64,000 nucleotides of DNA, from contig NZ_LQPI01000048.1 in assembly GCF_002101775.1 (NCBI RefSeq), positions 145,804 through 209,803 of the forward strand, read 5' to 3'. Numbering within the stretch: the stretch's first letter is position 1; each line of letters starts with the position of its first letter. Below, piece after piece: positions 52,722 through 61,307 of the stretch. Origin of the DNA: Mycolicibacter nonchromogenicus (GTDB taxonomy: Bacteria > Actinomycetota > Actinomycetes > Mycobacteriales > Mycobacteriaceae). Below the pieces are notes generated by a model, which was not told the origin of the DNA, made no database searches, and was given only the letters and a program-made list of their open reading frames with translations. A program made the translations under genes and the position numbers.

Positions 52722-53429
52722 GTGAACACTCGTACGCCGAACACTCGAACTGGGCGCTCGCGGCCACCTCGGCCCGAGCGGCCTTCCCGTGACGACCGCA
52801 CTGAGCGACCGGAGCGCCTTTCACGCGAAGAACGCAAGGAAGCCACCCGGCGCGCCATCATCAACGCGGCGCTCACCCTGCTGGAAGAACGCAGCTTCAG
52901 CGCGCTGAGCCTGCGTGAAGTAACACGCGCCGCCCACATCGTGCCGGCCGCCTTCTACCGCCATTTCGAGTCGATGGATGCCCTGGGCCTGGTGCTCATC
53001 GACGAATCGTTTCGGGCGCTGCGCGAGACGCTGCGCGACGCCCGGGCCGGCAGAGTGGACCCCAGCAGGGTCATCGAGTCCTCCGTGGAGGTCCTGGTCG
53101 ACAGCGTGGCGTCGCGCCGCGAGCACTGGCGCTTCATCAACCGGGAGCGCTTCAGCGGGATGACCGTGCTTCGCTATGCGATTCGCACGGAGATCCGGCT
53201 GATCACCTCCGAGCTGGCCACCGACCTAGCGCGATTCCCCGCATTCAACGAGTGGAGTGCCGAAGATCTCAACGTCCTGGCGGGCCTGTTCGTCAACGCC
53301 ATGATCGTCAACGCCGAGGCCATCGACGACGCCCCCGACGCCGAGACGCTCGCCGAGATCAAGCAGGTTGCCATCAAACAACTCCGGATGATCGCGGTCG
53401 CCGCAGGCGGTTGGCGCAGCAAGCCCTGA
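52722..53429 (+). CDS. TetR-family regulator, probable DesT-like control of the desaturase
   Basis: The protein has 235 residues from GTG 52722, eight bases after a TACGCT -10 box (52708-52713), as in a leaderless mRNA. Earlier in-frame starts would cover the operator. The N-terminus (1-40) is an Arg/Pro-rich extension. The helix-turn-helix is RRAIINAALTLLEERSFSALSLREVTRAAHIVPAAFYRHFESMDALGLVL near 43-92. The C-terminal domain has EHWRFINRERFSGMTVLRYAIRTEI. It is divergent from the desaturase operon and is expected to sense acyl-CoA saturation; that role is inferred from DesT. Confidence 0.88.
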   Translation: MNTRTPNTRTGRSRPPRPERPSRDDRTERPERLSREERKEATRRAIINAALTLLEERSFSALSLREVTRAAHIVPAAFYRHFESMDALGLVLIDESFRALRETLRDARAGRVDPSRVIESSVEVLVDSVASRREHWRFINRERFSGMTVLRYAIRTEIRLITSELATDLARFPAFNEWSAEDLNVLAGLFVNAMIVNAEAIDDAPDAETLAEIKQVAIKQLRMIAVAAGGWRSKP

Positions 53430-53475
53430 TCGGCGTGCCCCGCCGGCTCTGACGACGCCCGGCGTCTCCCCTACT

Positions 53476-53535
53476 GCCGAGCCGGAATCTCGCGACGCGC
53501 TCAGCGCGTGTCGTGCAGCGCAATTCCGGCTCGGC
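53476..53535. repeat. 60-bp palindromic repeat, copy 2
   Basis: It has the same 12-base terminal arms GCCGAGCCGGAA and TTCCGGCTCGGC as copy 1 at 34823 and a very similar inner part (CGCGACGCG, CGCGTGTCGTG). It lies 46 bases after the TetR stop and may act as terminator. Copy 3 follows 152 bases on. Confidence 0.85.
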
Positions 53536-53627
53536 CGCAGTGGGTGGGGCGGCGCTGACAGCCACCACCCCACCGGCCACACCTCCACCACGCACCCCGT
53601 TAGCCCCGTGTGTTTCCGCGCCTCACC

Positions 53628-53687
53628 GTCGAGCCGGAATCTGGCGCCAAGCCCGCCGCGTGTCGTGCAGCCAAATTCCGGCTCGGC
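53628..53687. repeat. 60-bp palindromic repeat, copy 3
   Basis: It is again exactly 60 bases. The left arm has GTCGAGCCGGAA (one change) and the right arm TTCCGGCTCGGC. The inner sequence is more diverged on the left (TGGCGCCAAGC) but keeps CGCGTGTCGTGCAGC on the right. Confidence 0.82.
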
Positions 53688-53788
53688 AACAGCGGGCGGG
53701 GCAGCAGGCCGACACCGCACCTGGGCGGTTAAGCCAGATTCCTCAGTAACTTTCTGGGCAAATGAGCGCATGCGGCCACTTAGCTTAA

Positions 53789-53815
53789 TTTTTCCTGGGC
53801 GAAAACTGCTAGCAT
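53789..53815 (+). promoter_or_regulatory. promoter of the phosphodiesterase array, copy 1
   Basis: The block ends CTGCTAGCATCGC with TAGCAT (53810-53815) as -10, 43 bases before the GTG start. A closely similar block is found before the third paralogue (56903-56929) at exactly the same distance. No consensus -35 is seen, but CTGGG is shared by both. Confidence 0.55.
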
Positions 53816-53858
53816 CGCCGCCAAGTGATCCGAGTAACTCCGGCGAGGGAGATCGATC

Positions 53859-55280
53859 GTGTCGAAGGTCAAGCAGTATCTGTGCGGTGCAGCGGTCGCC
53901 AGCCTGGTTGCGGGCACGGGCGCAGCGGTGGGAGCTCCGGCGGGCATGTCGACGGTGACCGCCGACTGGATGCTCGCGGCCGAGCACGTCTTGCTGATCG
54001 GCCTCGACGGCGTCAACCTCTCCAAGGTCCTCGAATACGCCTATAACGACGACAGCGGCTTCAAGACCGCGATGGACCAGGGCATCACCGGGACCGCGAG
54101 CATCGTCAACCACACCACGCTCTCCGGGCCCTCGTGGTCGACCATCCTCACCGGCGTGTGGGACGACAAGCACGGGGTCTTCAACAACGTGTTCCGATCC
54201 GAGCCCTACAACGCCTGGCCGTCGGTGTTCAACCTGATCGAGTACAACAAGCCCGAGATCAACACCACGATCGTCAGCAATTGGGAGTACCTCAACGAAT
54301 TGGCCGAGGCCGGCGGTTACCCGGTGGACAACAACATCTTCGTTGGCCCCGAGGACAGTCCCGCCGACAGCGACGGGCTGGTCACCGCGCTCACCATCGC
54401 CCAGATCGAAGCCACGGCGAACAACCCCGATGACGTCTCGAGTTTCCTGTTCTCCTACCAGTCGCAGGCAGACCATGCGGGGCACTCGTTCGCCGGCGGC
54501 TCCGAAGAATACATGCAGGCCATCATCAATCTCGGGGGCAACCTCCAACAGATTTTGGCCGCGATCACCGCGGTGCAGCAGCTCACCGGTGACGACTGGT
54601 CGATCATCATCACCACCGACCACGGCCACCAGCAGACAGTCACCCTGCCCGGTCTCAGCATCGGCCACGGCTTCCAGTCGCCCAACGAGACGACCTCGTT
54701 CGTGATCTTCGACCAAGCCGGCCAGGACGCAACAGACGGCAGCCAGAACCTGAATTACTCGACCGCCGACATCACCCCGACGATCTTGTCGCTGTTCGGC
54801 ATCCCGTTGCGCTCGGACTTCGACGGTGTCTCGCTGGCGGACGACCCCACCGTCCTGGACAGCATCGTCACCCCCGTCAATCTCCAACAGTCGCTCACCG
54901 ACGCGATCGCGATGTATGGCTACCCGAACATCGGCAACGACATCGAGCTGGGCATCCGGACGGTGGTCGGGTCCGTGCCGTACTTCATCGACAAGTTCAT
55001 GACCCAGATCGATGCATTCCTGCAGGGGATCGTCGACCAGGACATCTTCCTGGTCAGCGGGCTGGCCGAAGTCGGCCAGGACATCAACGAATTCTTCGGC
55101 GGTCTTTCGGTGAGCATCACCAACACAGTGGCCATGGGAATCGCGCATCTGCTCGGCTCGGGCGTCATCGCGCCCACCGACGCGCCGCTGCCGCAGCCGG
55201 GCAGTGCTGACTTCTCCGACCTGTCCCAGTTGGTCGCCGACCTGTCCCAGGTGTTCGACTTCGACGCCCTGCTGGGCTGA
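53859..55280 (+). CDS. secreted type I phosphodiesterase/nucleotide pyrophosphatase-like, paralogue 1
   Basis: The protein has 473 residues from GTG 53859, after GAGGGAG. A signal-like hydrophobic segment covers about 8-30. The alkaline-phosphatase-superfamily core follows: metal Asp in LLIGLDGVN near 50, nucleophile region TLSGPSWSTILTG near 88-100, QADHAGHSFAGG near 206 (Asp, His), TTDHGHQ near 252 (Asp, His) and SIGHGFQSPNE near 266 (His). All expected zinc ligands seem present. The C-terminal 150 residues are helical and unassigned. It should cleave phosphodiester or pyrophosphate bonds outside the membrane. Substrate unknown. First of three tandem paralogues. Confidence 0.85.
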   Translation: MSKVKQYLCGAAVASLVAGTGAAVGAPAGMSTVTADWMLAAEHVLLIGLDGVNLSKVLEYAYNDDSGFKTAMDQGITGTASIVNHTTLSGPSWSTILTGVWDDKHGVFNNVFRSEPYNAWPSVFNLIEYNKPEINTTIVSNWEYLNELAEAGGYPVDNNIFVGPEDSPADSDGLVTALTIAQIEATANNPDDVSSFLFSYQSQADHAGHSFAGGSEEYMQAIINLGGNLQQILAAITAVQQLTGDDWSIIITTDHGHQQTVTLPGLSIGHGFQSPNETTSFVIFDQAGQDATDGSQNLNYSTADITPTILSLFGIPLRSDFDGVSLADDPTVLDSIVTPVNLQQSLTDAIAMYGYPNIGNDIELGIRTVVGSVPYFIDKFMTQIDAFLQGIVDQDIFLVSGLAEVGQDINEFFGGLSVSITNTVAMGIAHLLGSGVIAPTDAPLPQPGSADFSDLSQLVADLSQVFDFDALLG

Positions 55281-55333
55281 TCCGAAGAATCGGGCAGCAG
55301 CCACATCAACCACTTCAACGAGGAGACCCGATC

Positions 55334-56809
55334 GTGACGAAGGTCAAGCAGTTTCTGTGCGCTACGGCCGTGGCCAGCCTGGTTGCTGGAACGGCGGCCG
55401 CGACAGCAGGAACGCAGCTGGGCCTGTCTTCGGTGACCGCCGATTGGCTGCTGGCCGCCGAGAACGTGCTACTGATCGGCACCGACGGAACTCGCATCGA
55501 CAAGATCCTCGAGCACGCCTTCGATGACGACAGCGGCTTCAGGATGTTGGCGGACCGGGGCATCACCGCCGTCACCAGCCTCACCGGCCACCAGACGCTG
55601 TCCACGCCGTCGTGGTCGACCATCCTCACCGGGGTGTGGGACGACAAACATGGGATCGTCACCAACATCTACCGTCCGGAGCCATACATAACCTGGCCGT
55701 CGGTGTTCAACCTGATCGAGTACAACAGACCGGAAATCGAGACCACGGTGATCTCCGGCCGGGGCCTGTTCACCGAGATGGCCGCGCTAAGCGACTACCC
55801 GGCCGACAACATCATCGGCATTTCCGGGGGTGCCACCTCGGCCGACATGGACGCGCTGACAGCCGAAGAGACCATCTCCCGGATTCTCGCGACCACCAAC
55901 AACCCGGAAATCTCGAACTTCATGTTCGCCTACCAGTCCCAGGTCGACCATGCCGGACACTCCTACGGCGCCGAGTCGGAGCAGTACACGCAGGCCGTCA
56001 TCAACGTCGGCGCCAACATCAGGGCGATCCTGGAGGCAGTGGCCGCGGCCGAGGATGCCACCGGCGACAAGTGGACCATCATCCTGACCACCGACCATGG
56101 CCACCAGGCGAATCCGGACCTGCCCGGCTTCAGCCTCGGACACGGACTCCAGTCACCTAACGAGACGACCGGTTTCATCATGTTGTCGCTGGCCGGGAAC
56201 GAGGACCAGGCCGGAGGCCAGAACTTGGCCTACCAGACCGTCGACATCGCGCCGACGATCCTGCAGGCCTTCGGTATCCCGCTACGGGCGGACTTCGACG
56301 GCACCCCCATGCAGCTCGACCCGGAGTTGCTCAACAGCACCGTCATCCCGGATGACCTGCGGACGGCGCTGCAGGCCGCAATCAACTCCTACGGCTACCC
56401 CGACATCGGCACCCACCTCATGCTGGGTCTTCGTGCGCTGGCCGGCGGTGCCGGTTACTTCCTCCGGGATTGGGCCTTCCCGCCCGTCAACAACTTCCTG
56501 CAGTCGATCATCGACGAGGACATCTTCCTGATCAGCCCGCTGGCCCAGGGCGCCCAGTGGGTGTTCAACACCGTCGGTGGGCTGGTAGTCGACGTGGCAA
56601 ACGACTTGGGCCGCGCCATCGCATACCTGACCGGGGCCGGCGTCGTCCCGCCGATCGACCCACCACTGCCGAGCAGCGCCGACTTCACTGTGCCGTTGGA
56701 GTCACTGCTGGACTTCCTGGCCCCCGACCTGGGAGCCGTCGACCTGGGCGTCGTCGACGTGCCTCCAGTGGTCGACCTAGACATTGACCTCGACCTTGTG
56801 ACGGGCTGA
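55334..56809 (+). CDS. secreted type I phosphodiesterase-like, paralogue 2
   Basis: The protein has 491 residues from GTG 55334, after GAGGAG and 53 bases after paralogue 1, so probably in one operon. Signal-like segment at about 8-30. Core motifs are LLIGTDGTRIDKIL, TLSTPSWSTILTG, YQSQVDHAGHSYG, TTDHGHQ and SLGHGLQSPNE, so the metal and nucleophile residues are kept. It is the most diverged of the three (LTGHQTLSTP, READFD-type changes) and has a different C-terminal tail rich in Asp/Val (VDLGVVDVPPVVDLD). It has no promoter copy of its own. Confidence 0.84.
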   Translation: MTKVKQFLCATAVASLVAGTAAATAGTQLGLSSVTADWLLAAENVLLIGTDGTRIDKILEHAFDDDSGFRMLADRGITAVTSLTGHQTLSTPSWSTILTGVWDDKHGIVTNIYRPEPYITWPSVFNLIEYNRPEIETTVISGRGLFTEMAALSDYPADNIIGISGGATSADMDALTAEETISRILATTNNPEISNFMFAYQSQVDHAGHSYGAESEQYTQAVINVGANIRAILEAVAAAEDATGDKWTIILTTDHGHQANPDLPGFSLGHGLQSPNETTGFIMLSLAGNEDQAGGQNLAYQTVDIAPTILQAFGIPLRADFDGTPMQLDPELLNSTVIPDDLRTALQAAINSYGYPDIGTHLMLGLRALAGGAGYFLRDWAFPPVNNFLQSIIDEDIFLISPLAQGAQWVFNTVGGLVVDVANDLGRAIAYLTGAGVVPPIDPPLPSSADFTVPLESLLDFLAPDLGAVDLGVVDVPPVVDLDIDLDLVTG

Positions 56810-56902
56810 TACATCCCAGTCGGCAACTGTGCCGTCCGGTGAAATACCGGGCCTCTCCCTCAGCAATCTCCTGCTCACATGAGCAAAATTGGGAAGAAAG
56901 CT

Positions 56903-56929
56903 GAGTTTTCTCTGGGTAACTGCTAGTGT
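56903..56929 (+). promoter_or_regulatory. promoter of the phosphodiesterase array, second copy
   Basis: It matches the block before paralogue 1: TTTTCTCTGGGTAACTGC followed by TAGTGT (56924-56929) as -10, 43 bases before GTG 56973. It shows that the promoter was duplicated together with the gene and that paralogue 3 is transcribed separately. Confidence 0.55.
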
Positions 56930-56972
56930 CGCGATCAATTGGCCGGCCGAACTTGGATGGGGGAATCCGATC

Positions 56973-58385
56973 GTGATGACAGGCAAGAAGATTCTGAGTG
57001 GGGTGGCCGTCGCCGGCCTGGTTGCCGGTATGGGAGCAGCCGTCGGGACGCCGGTGGGGTTGTCGGCGACAACGACCGACTGGCTGCTGGCCGCCGAGCA
57101 CGTGCTCTTGATCGGCACCGACGGCACCAACCTCTCCAAGATCCTGGAATACGCCTACACCGACGGCAGCGGCTTCAAGACCGCGATGGACCAGGGCATC
57201 ACCGGGGCCGCAACCGAGGTCAACCACACCACGATCTCCGGGCCCTCATGGTCGACCATCCTGACCGGGGTGTGGGACGACAAGCACGGCGTGATCAACA
57301 ACGTCTTCTACCCGCAGCCGTACAACGCCTGGCCCACCGTGTTCAACCTGATCGAGTACAACAAGCCGGAGATCGAAACCACGGTGATCGCCGACTGGGA
57401 CTACATCAACGACATGGCTGAGGCGGGCGGCTACCCGGCCGACAACAACCTGTACGTCCCGTTCCAGGACAGTTGGGCCGACACCGACTCAGAGGTGACG
57501 GAACTGACGATCGCTCAGATTCTGTCGACCACCACCAACCCGAATATCGACCAGTTCATCTTCTCCTACCAGGTGCAGGCGGACGAGGCCGGCCACGCCT
57601 ACGGCGGCGGGTCGGCGGAGTACGCCCAGGCCGTCATCAACGTCGGCGCCAACATCCAGCAGATTCTGGACGCGGTCGCCTACGCCCGGGGCGAGACCGG
57701 CGACGACTGGTCGATCATCATCACCACCGACCACGGCCACCAGATGTCGCTGGGCTTCGGACACGGCTTCCAGTCGCCCAACGAGACCACGCAGTTCGTG
57801 ATCTTCGACCAGGCCGGCGCCGACGCCACCGACGGCAACCAGAACCTGAACTACTCGATCGCCGACATCACGCCCACGATCTTGTCGCTGTTCGGCATCC
57901 CGTTGCGCTCGGACTTCGACGGCGTCTCGATGGCGTTCGACCCGAACGTGTTGAACGGAATCGTCGAGCCGACCGACCTCAAGCAGTCGCTCACCGACGC
58001 GATCGCGATGTATGGCTACCCGAACATCGGCAACGACCTGGCTCTGGGCCTGCGCACCGTCGTCGCCACCATTCCGTACCTGCTCAACGGCGTCGTCAAC
58101 GACATCGACAAGGCGCTGCAGGCGATCGTCGACCAGGACATCTTCCTGATCAGTGGCTTGGCGGAGTTCGGCCAGGACATCAACGAGTTCTTCGGTGGCC
58201 TGACGGTGGATGCGCTCCAGCTGATGGCCCGCGGCGTTGCCTACCTGACGGGAGCCGGGGTCATCGCACCGACCGACGCGCCGCTGCCCCCTCCTCCGGG
58301 AGACGCCGACGCCACCTGGATCGACTCGTTGTTCTCCGGTCAGAGTCTCGATCTCTCGGGTCTGTTCGACGCCTTGGTGGCCTGA
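56973..58385 (+). CDS. secreted type I phosphodiesterase-like, paralogue 3
   Basis: The protein has 470 residues from GTG 56973. The frame opens at 56889, but GATC-GTG is where both paralogues start and the -10 distance is identical. Signal-like segment at about 8-30. Core motifs are LLIGTDGTNLSKIL, TISGPSWSTILTG, YQVQADEAGHAYGGG, TTDHGHQ and GFGHGFQSPNE. The position after Asp in QADEAGH is Glu where the others have His, but the ligand His of AGH is kept. It shares long identical DNA stretches with paralogue 1, more than with its neighbour paralogue 2. A hairpin terminator follows. Confidence 0.85.
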   Translation: MMTGKKILSGVAVAGLVAGMGAAVGTPVGLSATTTDWLLAAEHVLLIGTDGTNLSKILEYAYTDGSGFKTAMDQGITGAATEVNHTTISGPSWSTILTGVWDDKHGVINNVFYPQPYNAWPTVFNLIEYNKPEIETTVIADWDYINDMAEAGGYPADNNLYVPFQDSWADTDSEVTELTIAQILSTTTNPNIDQFIFSYQVQADEAGHAYGGGSAEYAQAVINVGANIQQILDAVAYARGETGDDWSIIITTDHGHQMSLGFGHGFQSPNETTQFVIFDQAGADATDGNQNLNYSIADITPTILSLFGIPLRSDFDGVSMAFDPNVLNGIVEPTDLKQSLTDAIAMYGYPNIGNDLALGLRTVVATIPYLLNGVVNDIDKALQAIVDQDIFLISGLAEFGQDINEFFGGLTVDALQLMARGVAYLTGAGVIAPTDAPLPPPPGDADATWIDSLFSGQSLDLSGLFDALVA

Positions 58386-58399
58386 CCCTCTTTGCACAC

Positions 58400-58432
58400 C
58401 GAAGCCGCCAGGTCACAGACCTGGCGGCTTCG
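58400..58432 (+). terminator. hairpin terminator after the phosphodiesterase array
   Basis: CGAAGCCGCCAGGTC pairs perfectly with GACCTGGCGGCTTCG (15 pairs) across the loop ACA. There is no long T-tract, as usual in mycobacteria. Confidence 0.8.
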
Positions 58433-58557
58433 CTGTTACGGTCGGAAGCCACACCGGCTGCGCCTCTTCGCCAGTGCTGCGATAGCGTCGCGGCAGTTCC
58501 TCACCCCTCGGGCCGGCAACGTCCGCGACCCCCATTCACCAAAGGATCGGCGATACC

Positions 58558-59676
58558 GTGAAGACCCCCATCTGCGAGCAGTACGGCATCGAGTTCCCGC
58601 TTTTCGCCTTCAGCCACTGCCGCGACGTGGTGGCCGCGGTGACCAACGCCGGCGGCTTCGGAGTACTCGGCGGCGCCGCCTACACCCCTGAGCAGCTGGA
58701 CCAGGAACTGACCTGGATCGATGAGCAGGTCAAGGGAAAGCCCTACGGCATCGACATCATCGTGCCCGCCAAATTCGAGGGCAAGGGCGAGAACCTGTCC
58801 GGCCGGCAACTGTCCGACCGGATCCCCGCGGAGTACAAGACCTACATCGCAGACCTGCTGGCGCAGCATGACATTGATCCCGACGAGAGGCCGCGCATGG
58901 GGTCGGCCCTGCTCGCCGGAAACGAAGGCGAGCAACTGCTCGAGGTGGCTGTCGCCCATCCCATCCGCCTGATGGCCAACGCGCTCGGCGTGCCGCCGGA
59001 CTACATGATCAAGTCCGGAAAAGAACACGGCATCCCGGTCGCGGCCCTGGTCGGCGCCAAGCAGCACGCCCTGAAGCAGGTCGCCCACGGTGTCGACCTG
59101 ATCGTCGCCCAGGGCACCGAGGCCGGCGGCCACTGCGGCGAAGTCTCCACCCTGGTGGTCGTTCCCGAAGTCATCGAAGCCATCGACAACGCCGTGCCCG
59201 TGCTTGCCGCCGGCGGGATCGTCACCGGTCGACAGATGGCAGCCTGTGTGGCGCTGGGCGCCGCCGGCGCGTGGACGGGTTCGGTGTGGCTCACGACGGA
59301 AGAGGCCGAAACGGCGCCGCACACCGTGCAGAAGATGCTCGCGGCCACCTCGCGAGACACCATTCGCTCCACCGGTCGCACCGGTAAGCCCGCTCGCCAA
59401 CTGGTCTCTGATTGGACCGACGCCTGGCGGCCCAACGAAAAGGGTCACCCGACACTGCCGCTGCCGCTGCAGTCGATGATCGCCGAGCCCACCCTGCGCC
59501 GCATCGACAAGCTGGCCGCCACCGGACACGCTGGGGCCCAAGCCCTTTCCACCTATTTCGTGGGCCAAGGTGTCGGCCTGATGAACAAGGTGAAGCCAGC
59601 CCGCGATGTCGTGTTCGAGTTCGTCGAGGACTACATCGCCGCCGCCGAGCGGCTGGGCGGCTCGGTCAGCGACTGA
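58558..59676 (+). CDS. nitronate monooxygenase / 2-nitropropane dioxygenase-like flavoprotein
   Basis: The protein has 372 residues from GTG 58558. This is an FMN-dependent TIM barrel. Motifs are VVAAVTNAGGFGVLGGAAYTPEQLDQELTWI near the N-terminus, GVDLIVAQGTEAGGHCGEVSTLVVVPEVIEAI near 179-210 (the QGTEAGGH FMN motif) and VLAAGGIVTGRQMAACVALGAAGAWTGSVWL near 220. It may oxidise alkyl nitronates or, as for related mycobacterial proteins, another acyl or enone substrate. Monocistronic, with a start 125 bases after the terminator. Confidence 0.88.
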   Translation: MKTPICEQYGIEFPLFAFSHCRDVVAAVTNAGGFGVLGGAAYTPEQLDQELTWIDEQVKGKPYGIDIIVPAKFEGKGENLSGRQLSDRIPAEYKTYIADLLAQHDIDPDERPRMGSALLAGNEGEQLLEVAVAHPIRLMANALGVPPDYMIKSGKEHGIPVAALVGAKQHALKQVAHGVDLIVAQGTEAGGHCGEVSTLVVVPEVIEAIDNAVPVLAAGGIVTGRQMAACVALGAAGAWTGSVWLTTEEAETAPHTVQKMLAATSRDTIRSTGRTGKPARQLVSDWTDAWRPNEKGHPTLPLPLQSMIAEPTLRRIDKLAATGHAGAQALSTYFVGQGVGLMNKVKPARDVVFEFVEDYIAAAERLGGSVSD

Positions 59677-59685
59677 CCGAGCCCC

Positions 59686-60297
59686 CTAGGGGGTCTGCGG
59701 TTCCCGCCACATCTTCCACAGCGTGGGTCCCCCGTTGGGGACGTTGATCTCACCGATCACCCGAAAACCGAAACGCTCGTAGTACGGCACGTTTTCCGCC
59801 TTGCTGGATTCCAGGTATGCCGGGCACAGTTCGGCATCGCAGCGATCGAGCCGCGGCTGCATGACGGCCCGGCCGAAGCCGCGTCCCCGCACCGAGGGGT
59901 CGCTGCCGATCACCGCCAGATACCAGTGCGGTTCCTCGGGGTGGTGAGCATCCAACAGGTCGGTCAGGGCACGGCCCGCTGAGAGCCGGAAGCCCAAGGA
60001 CCGGACCAGGGATGGCAGCATTCGCAGCTGCGACCAGATCGACTGCTTCCAACCGTGGGGAGGGTCCCACAGCGCAGCCGCGCCGATGGCTGCACCGTCC
60101 TCGGCCACCTCCACACCGCCGCCCGCCAGGTGATGAAACCGAGTGGAGGTGCCGAAATACGTCGCCAACTGGGCGGTGCGGGCCTCGTCATCGGGAAGCA
60201 GCCACATCGACACCGGGTCGTCGTAGAACGCGCGCCCCAGCGCCTGCGACAGGGCGGGGATGTCGGACTTCAACGCGGACCGCGAATCGATTGCCAT
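59686..60297 (-). CDS. GNAT-family N-acetyltransferase (Rv0133-like)
   Basis: The protein has 203 residues. The acetyl-CoA motif A is AVIGSDPSVRGRGFGRAVMQPRLDRCD near 128-154 (R-x-x-G-x-G). The second motif is YLESSKAENVPYYERFGFRVIGEINVPNGGPTLWKMWRE at the C-terminus. The substrate amine is unknown. Length and place fit Rv0133. It is convergent with the flavoprotein (nine bases) and divergent from the dipeptidase. Confidence 0.9.
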   Translation of the reverse strand: MAIDSRSALKSDIPALSQALGRAFYDDPVSMWLLPDDEARTAQLATYFGTSTRFHHLAGGGVEVAEDGAAIGAAALWDPPHGWKQSIWSQLRMLPSLVRSLGFRLSAGRALTDLLDAHHPEEPHWYLAVIGSDPSVRGRGFGRAVMQPRLDRCDAELCPAYLESSKAENVPYYERFGFRVIGEINVPNGGPTLWKMWREPQTP

Positions 60298-60350
60298 GGG
60301 GCTACATTAATGCGTCGCATTCGGCCGCCACGCAGAGCAACATCAGTGCC

Positions 60351-61307
60351 ATGAGCACCCTGTTGTGGGACCAGCACACCTGCCTGCCACTGCAGGACGG
60401 TGCCGAGGTGGACCCGCTGACCCGCTACCAAGGCACCGGCGGCGCACTGCTGTCGGTGAACGCGGGCTACACCCCGCAGCGCCTGGCCGACACCCTGGCC
60501 CTGCTGCGGCACTTTCGCCGCGCCATCGAGCACCACCCGAATCTGACGGCGGCCGGCACCGTCAGCGACGTCGATGCGATCACCGGAGCCGGCGGCATCG
60601 CGGTGGTGTTCGACCTGGAGGACTCCAACCCGCTCGACGGTGATCTGGGCAACCTGGCGGTGCTGGCGCAGCACGGGGTCCGCACCCTGTTGCCCACCTA
60701 CAACCACGCCAACCGCGCCGGCAGCGGCTGTCTGGACACCGCGGACGAAGGACTGAGCGCCTGGGGCCGCGCACTGGTCGCCGAGATGAATGCCGTGGGT
60801 ATGGTTCCCGACGGCTCCCACTGCAGCACCCACACCGGCCTGGACATGTGCGCGGTTTCGAACGGCCCAGTCGTCTACAGCCATTCGTGTATGCGGGCGT
60901 TGTGGGATCACCCCCGCAACATCACGGACGATCAAGCCCGGGCGTGCGCGGCCACAGGCGGGGTGGTCGGCATCACCGCGGTGGGAATCTTCCTGGGCCC
61001 CAACACGCCAACCCTCGACGCGTTGGCGCACCATCTGGAGTACGCGGTCGAACTGGTTGGCGTCGAGCACGTCGGCGTCAGCACCGATTACTCCTTCGAC
61101 CACGCCGACTTCAACGCCGAAATGCTGGCCAACCCGCAGTTGTTCGACGAGAGCTACACCCGCTGGGGACCGATCCAGTGGATGCCCCCCGAGACCTGGC
61201 TGGGCCTGCGGGATCACCTTTCGGCACGCGGCTGGGCAGACTCCGACATCGACGCCGTCCTGGGCAGCAACTTCCGCCGCGTGGCACGCGCGACATGGCG
61301 GACCTAG
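60351..61307 (+). CDS. M19 renal-dipeptidase-like protein with altered metal motif
   Basis: The protein has 318 residues from ATG 60351; the longer frame from 60012 overlaps the GNAT gene. The M19 barrel is visible: DQHTCLPLQD near 7, VFDLEDSNPLDG near 92, MVPDGSHCSTHTGLD near 147 (His ligand), VVYSHSCMRAL near 170 (His ligand) and HVGVSTDYSFDH near 245. In active membrane dipeptidases the first motif is H-x-D; here it is H-T-C, so the metal centre is changed and activity on dipeptides is uncertain. Its stop overlaps the convergent hydrolase gene. Confidence 0.82.
   Translation: MSTLLWDQHTCLPLQDGAEVDPLTRYQGTGGALLSVNAGYTPQRLADTLALLRHFRRAIEHHPNLTAAGTVSDVDAITGAGGIAVVFDLEDSNPLDGDLGNLAVLAQHGVRTLLPTYNHANRAGSGCLDTADEGLSAWGRALVAEMNAVGMVPDGSHCSTHTGLDMCAVSNGPVVYSHSCMRALWDHPRNITDDQARACAATGGVVGITAVGIFLGPNTPTLDALAHHLEYAVELVGVEHVGVSTDYSFDHADFNAEMLANPQLFDESYTRWGPIQWMPPETWLGLRDHLSARGWADSDIDAVLGSNFRRVARATWRT

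Larger units (their letters stand above)
53430..53858. other. 429-base non-coding gap with two repeats and a promoter
   Basis: No gene was found between the TetR stop and the first phosphodiesterase. The gap holds two 60-bp palindromic repeats (53476, 53628) and, near its end, the promoter of the phosphodiesterase array (-10 at 53810). The last 100 bases are clearly richer in A and T than the rest. Confidence 0.7.
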
